Of a DNA stretch of 7,139 bases, positions 4,464 through 7,139 are shown one piece after another. The position numbers and the translations under genes were made by a program. This DNA is from Caulobacteraceae bacterium UBA6225. Lineage in GTDB: Bacteria; Pseudomonadota; Alphaproteobacteria; Caulobacterales; Caulobacteraceae. A model generated the notes under the pieces. The model did not search any database and was not told the DNA's origin. It saw only the letters and a list, made by a program, of their open reading frames with translations. The stretch is taken from NCBI GenBank assembly GCA_002441055.1, contig DJWR01000138.1, positions 217 to 7,355 of the forward strand. Direction: 5' to 3'. Within the stretch, counting starts at the first letter, position 1, and each line of letters starts with the position of its first letter.

Positions 4464-5053
4464 CCCGGATCATTCTCGCCTCCCAAAGCGCAGCCCGCAG
4501 CCAGGTGCTGGCCGGCGCTGGCGTCACCTTCGACAAAATCGTCTCCGGCGTGGACGAGGATCAGGTGAAGACCCGCATCCTCGCCGAAGGGGGCGGCCCC
4601 AAGGCGGTCGCCCAGGCCCTGGCCGATATCAAGGCCCTGACCGTCTCCGACCTGCAGCCAGGTTTGGTCATCGGCGCCGATCAGACCCTGGAATTCGCCG
4701 GCGCGCTCTATGACAAGGCCACGAGCCTGGATGAGGCCCGCGCCAGGCTGCTGGCCCTGCGGGGCAAGCCGCACCACCTCCATTCGGCCGTCACCCTGGC
4801 CAAGGACGGTGAGGTTCTGTGGTCGGAGACCGCCTGCGCCACCCTGACCATGCGTGATTTCTCCGAGCCCTTCCTGGACGCCTATCTCCAGATGGAGGGT
4901 GACGGCCTCCTGGGCTCGGTAGGCTGCTACCGTCTGGAAGGACCCGGCGCCCAGTTGTTCGCCCAGATCGAGGGGGACTACTTCGCCATACTGGGCCTGC
5001 CCCTGCTGGGTCTTCTGGACCAGCTGCGGCAGCGTGGAGCCCTGATCCCATGA
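4460..5053 (+). CDS. maf: Maf-family nucleoside triphosphate pyrophosphatase
   Basis: Maf proteins hydrolyse non-canonical or modified nucleoside triphosphates to monophosphate and pyrophosphate, as cytoplasmic house-cleaning enzymes. The 197-residue product is of normal length. Seen motifs are the N-terminal ILASQSAARSQVLAGAG (5-21) with the conserved SxxR arginine (Arg13), VDED (31-34), LADIKAL with Lys58, IGADQTL (71-77), and C-terminal IEGDYFAILGLPLLGLL (170-186). The Asp-Gln in GADQ resembles the YceF (m7GTP-acting) branch rather than GADT of the YhdE (dTTP/UTP) branch, so substrate preference may be YceF-like; this is inference from one motif. The start overlaps the DUF299 stop as ATGA, and its own stop overlaps aroE in the same way, indicating coupled translation in one operon. 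Position between DUF299 and aroE matches the order known downstream of the Caulobacter origin. Confidence 0.92.
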   Translation: MTRIILASQSAARSQVLAGAGVTFDKIVSGVDEDQVKTRILAEGGGPKAVAQALADIKALTVSDLQPGLVIGADQTLEFAGALYDKATSLDEARARLLALRGKPHHLHSAVTLAKDGEVLWSETACATLTMRDFSEPFLDAYLQMEGDGLLGSVGCYRLEGPGAQLFAQIEGDYFAILGLPLLGLLDQLRQRGALIP

Positions 5054-5916
5054 GCCGGACGCTGTCTGGCGGCGCGCGGGTGGCCGGCGTGGTCGGCGCG
5101 CCGGTTCGCCACTCCCTCAGCCCCCTGATCCACAACGCCTGGATCGAGGGCCTGGGCCTTGATGCGGTCTATGCGCCGTTCTGCCCGCCCGAGACCGGGT
5201 TCGAAGCCTTCATTCAGGGGCTGCGGGGCGGGGCGATCGCCGGGCTCAACGTCACCCTGCCGTTCAAGGAGCAAGCCCTGAGCCTGGCCGAAGCCCCGAC
5301 CCCGGCGGCCCAGGCGGCGGGGGCGGCCAACCTGCTGCTGTTTGAGCCCGACGGAACGCTCCGCGCCGACAATACCGACGGGGCCGGACTGCTGGCGGCC
5401 TTCGCAGGCCAGGCCCCAGGCTTTGATCCGGCCGCCGCCCCGGTGGTGATCCTGGGCGCCGGCGGCGCAGCCCGCGGCGCAGCGGCGGCGTTTGTGGCGG
5501 CGGGCGCGCCTGAGGTCCGCATCCTCAACCGAACCCTTGCCCGGGCCCAGGCCATCGCCGAGCGCCTCGGCCCCCGGGTGTCGCCCCTGCCCCTCGATCA
5601 GGCCCCAGCCACCTTTGAGGACGCCGGCGCCGTGATCAACGCCACCTCTGCAGGCCTCTCAGGCCAGGGGGAGCTCCACGTACCCCTCGCCGCCACGCCG
5701 GAGGGCTGCGTGGTCATGGACATGGTCTACAAGCCGCTGATCACGCCCTTCCTGGCCCAGGCCGAGGCGGCGGGCCGGCGTACCGTCGATGGCCTGGCCA
5801 TGCTGATCGGGCAGGCGGTCCCCTCCTTCACCGCCTTCTTTGGGGTGGCGCCGCCGTCCGGGATAGACGTGCGCGCCCTGGCCCTGAAAAGTCTGGGTCT
5901 CAACGAAAGGGTCTAG
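5050..5916 (+). CDS. aroE: Shikimate dehydrogenase (NADP+)
   Basis: AroE reduces 3-dehydroshikimate to shikimate with NADPH in the aromatic amino acid pathway. The 288-residue product has the substrate-binding HSLSPLIHN (21-29), NVTLPFKE (67-74) with catalytic Lys73, and DNTDG (107-111) with catalytic partner Asp110. It also has the Rossmann glycine loop LGAGGAARG (135-143), NRT (160-162) followed by Arg165 as expected for NADP(H) preference, INATSAGL (196-203), VMDMVYKP (222-229) and VDGLAMLIGQA (246-256). Where most homologues read GAVNT it reads GAANLL (91-96), a mild variation. The start overlaps the maf stop (ATGA), and coaE begins 5 nt past the aroE stop. No functional residue appears missing, so an active enzyme is expected. 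Operon membership with maf and coaE is conserved in Caulobacteraceae as far as I recall. Confidence 0.96.
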   Translation: MSRTLSGGARVAGVVGAPVRHSLSPLIHNAWIEGLGLDAVYAPFCPPETGFEAFIQGLRGGAIAGLNVTLPFKEQALSLAEAPTPAAQAAGAANLLLFEPDGTLRADNTDGAGLLAAFAGQAPGFDPAAAPVVILGAGGAARGAAAAFVAAGAPEVRILNRTLARAQAIAERLGPRVSPLPLDQAPATFEDAGAVINATSAGLSGQGELHVPLAATPEGCVVMDMVYKPLITPFLAQAEAAGRRTVDGLAMLIGQAVPSFTAFFGVAPPSGIDVRALALKSLGLNERV

Positions 5917-5921
5917 CGACA

Positions 5922-6566
5922 ATGCTGATCATCGGCCTGACCGGTTCCATTGGCATGGGCAAGTCCACCACCGCGGCCATGTTTCGCGAACACGGGACGC
6001 CGGTCTATGACGCCGACGCCGCGGTGCACGATCTCTATGATGTGGGCGGGGCGGCCGTGGGGCCGGTGGGCGAGGCCTTCCCTGGGGTCGTCCAGGGCGG
6101 CGCGGTGGACCGGGAGCTGCTGCGCCAGCGGGTGCTCGGCGATCCCGAGGCGCTGAAGCGGTTGAACGCCATCGTACATCCCCTGGTGGGGATCGACCGC
6201 CAGAGCTTCTTCGCCGAGGCCCAGGCCAAGGGCGCCGACATGGTGATCCTGGACATTCCCCTGCTCTATGAGACTGGCGGGGACGCGCGGATGGACGCCG
6301 TCGTCGTGGTCAGCGCCCCGGCCGACATGCAGCGCGAGCGGGTGCTGGCCCGCCCCGGCATGACCCCTGAACGCCTCGACGCCATCCTCGCCCAGCAGAT
6401 GGCCGACGCCGAGAAGCGGGCCCGGGCCCACTATGTGGTCGATACCGGCCGGGGGCTGGAGCACGCCCGGGCGCAGGTCACGGAAATTGTGAACGCCTTG
6501 CGCGCGCGGGCCGCCGCCGCCGCGGCGCCTGGCCCGGTTGAAGCCGCCCCCAAAGCGGGCCATTGA
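5922..6566 (+). CDS. coaE: Dephospho-CoA kinase
   Basis: CoaE phosphorylates the 3'-OH of the ribose of dephospho-CoA with ATP, the last step of coenzyme A synthesis. The product is 214 residues. The P-loop GSIGMGKST (8-16) sits in MLIIGLTGSIGMGKST. PVYDADAAVHDLY (27-39) is the CoA-binding region. HPLV (86-89) and MVILDIPLLYETGG (107-120) are conserved core motifs. RPGMTPERLDAILAQQM (144-160) is the lid/helix segment with conserved arginines. The C-terminus after about residue 195 is an Ala/Pro-rich low-complexity tail, unlikely to be catalytic. AAAGG (5906-5910) lies 11 nt before the ATG, a rather distant ribosome binding site; coupling with aroE (5-nt gap) probably helps. dnaQ follows after 7 nt. 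Confidence 0.95.
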   Translation: MLIIGLTGSIGMGKSTTAAMFREHGTPVYDADAAVHDLYDVGGAAVGPVGEAFPGVVQGGAVDRELLRQRVLGDPEALKRLNAIVHPLVGIDRQSFFAEAQAKGADMVILDIPLLYETGGDARMDAVVVVSAPADMQRERVLARPGMTPERLDAILAQQMADAEKRARAHYVVDTGRGLEHARAQVTEIVNALRARAAAAAAPGPVEAAPKAGH

Positions 6567-6573
6567 AGCCCCC

Positions 6574-7139
6574 ATGGCCCGCGAAATCGTCCTCGACACC
6601 GAAACCACCGGCTTTGAACCCCGGGAAGGTCACCGCCTGGTGGAGCTGGCCTGCCTGGAGATCGAGGACTTCATCCCCACTGGCCGCACCTTCCACTGCT
6701 ATATCGACCCCCTGCGGGACATGCCCCCTGAGGCTGAGAAGGTGCACGGCCTGTCGGCCGACTTCCTGAGGGGCAAGCCCCGGTTCGAGGCGCCCGAGGT
6801 GGTGGACGCCTTTCTCGACTTTGTCGGCGACGCCCCGATCGTGGCCCACAACGCCGCCTTCGACCGCACCTTCATCAATTTCGAGCTGGGCCTCTGCGGG
6901 CGGATCGAAATCATCGAAGACCGCTGGGTGGACACCCTGGTGCTGGCCAGGGCCCGGTTTCCGGGCATGGCCAATTCCCTCGACGCCCTTTGCCGCCGGT
7001 TCAAGATTTCCCTCACTGACCGGGAAAAGCACGGGGCGCTGATCGACGCCCGCCTGCTGGCCGACGTCTATCTGGAGCTCAAGGGCGGGCGCGAGCGTCG
7101 CCTGGAGCTGACCCCGGCCATGGCCGCCCAGGCTGTGGG
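6574..7139 (+). CDS. dnaQ: DNA polymerase III epsilon subunit, proofreading 3'-5' exonuclease (truncated by window edge)
   Basis: DnaQ is the proofreading subunit of the replicative polymerase core. From the ATG at 6574 the frame stays open for 188 codons to the window end with no stop, so the C-terminal (alpha-binding) part is missing. All DEDDh exonuclease motifs are visible: ExoI IVLDTETTGFEP (5-16) with Asp8 and Glu10, ExoII IVAHNAAFDRTFIN (89-102) with Asp97, and ExoIII KHGALIDARLLADVY (152-166) with His153 and Asp158. KVHGLSADFL (56-65) and MANSLDALCRRF (132-143) are further epsilon hallmarks. The ATG lies 7 nt past the coaE stop with TGAAG/AAG just upstream, so it is probably in the same transcript. 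DnaQ lying four genes from the origin matches C. crescentus gene order. An exonuclease of another DEDDh subfamily is unlikely given length, motifs and context. Confidence 0.95.
   Translation, partial: MAREIVLDTETTGFEPREGHRLVELACLEIEDFIPTGRTFHCYIDPLRDMPPEAEKVHGLSADFLRGKPRFEAPEVVDAFLDFVGDAPIVAHNAAFDRTFINFELGLCGRIEIIEDRWVDTLVLARARFPGMANSLDALCRRFKISLTDREKHGALIDARLLADVYLELKGGRERRLELTPAMAAQAV

Overview
This GC-rich window looks like part of a Caulobacteraceae chromosome (Caulobacter/Phenylobacterium-type alphaproteobacterium) and appears to span the chromosomal origin of replication. The main reason is gene order. A leftward rho-hemJ-hemH-hemE block and a rightward DUF299 kinase-maf-aroE-coaE-dnaQ block diverge from a 531-bp non-coding gap. 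As I recall, this is the order around Cori in Caulobacter crescentus, where the origin lies between hemE and the DUF299 gene called RP001. Species cannot be assigned from the sequence alone.

Layout. Bases 1-313 are the N-terminal part of rho (minus strand, running off the left edge). Bases 314-558 hold the rho leader and a hairpin terminator closing the heme operon. Bases 559-3089 hold hemJ, hemH and hemE (minus strand; transcription order hemE, hemH, hemJ), packed with abutting or overlapping stop/start codons. Bases 3090-3620 are the putative origin. It contains one perfect and one near-perfect CtrA box (TTAA-N7-TTAA), several weak DnaA-like boxes (TTATCCC / TCCCCA family), two GANTC (CcrM) sites, AT-rich patches and several inverted repeats, including a nested dyad whose arms carry oppositely oriented DnaA-like boxes. 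Bases 3621-6566 hold the DUF299 kinase/phosphorylase, maf, aroE and coaE (plus strand, two ATGA overlaps). The dnaQ gene starts at 6574 and runs off the right edge.

How the parts fit. Every gene is read away from the origin, co-directional with the replication forks. The left arm carries three late heme-pathway enzymes: uroporphyrinogen decarboxylase, the HemJ protoporphyrinogen oxidase and a ferrochelatase with a C-terminal cysteine set typical of [2Fe-2S] ferrochelatases. The right arm carries a regulator of a PEP-forming enzyme, a nucleotide house-cleaning pyrophosphatase, a shikimate enzyme, the last CoA enzyme and the replicative proofreading exonuclease. All the genes are recognisable housekeeping families. 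I see no mobile element, CRISPR array, RNA gene or novel defence-type system. The unusual content is the origin architecture.
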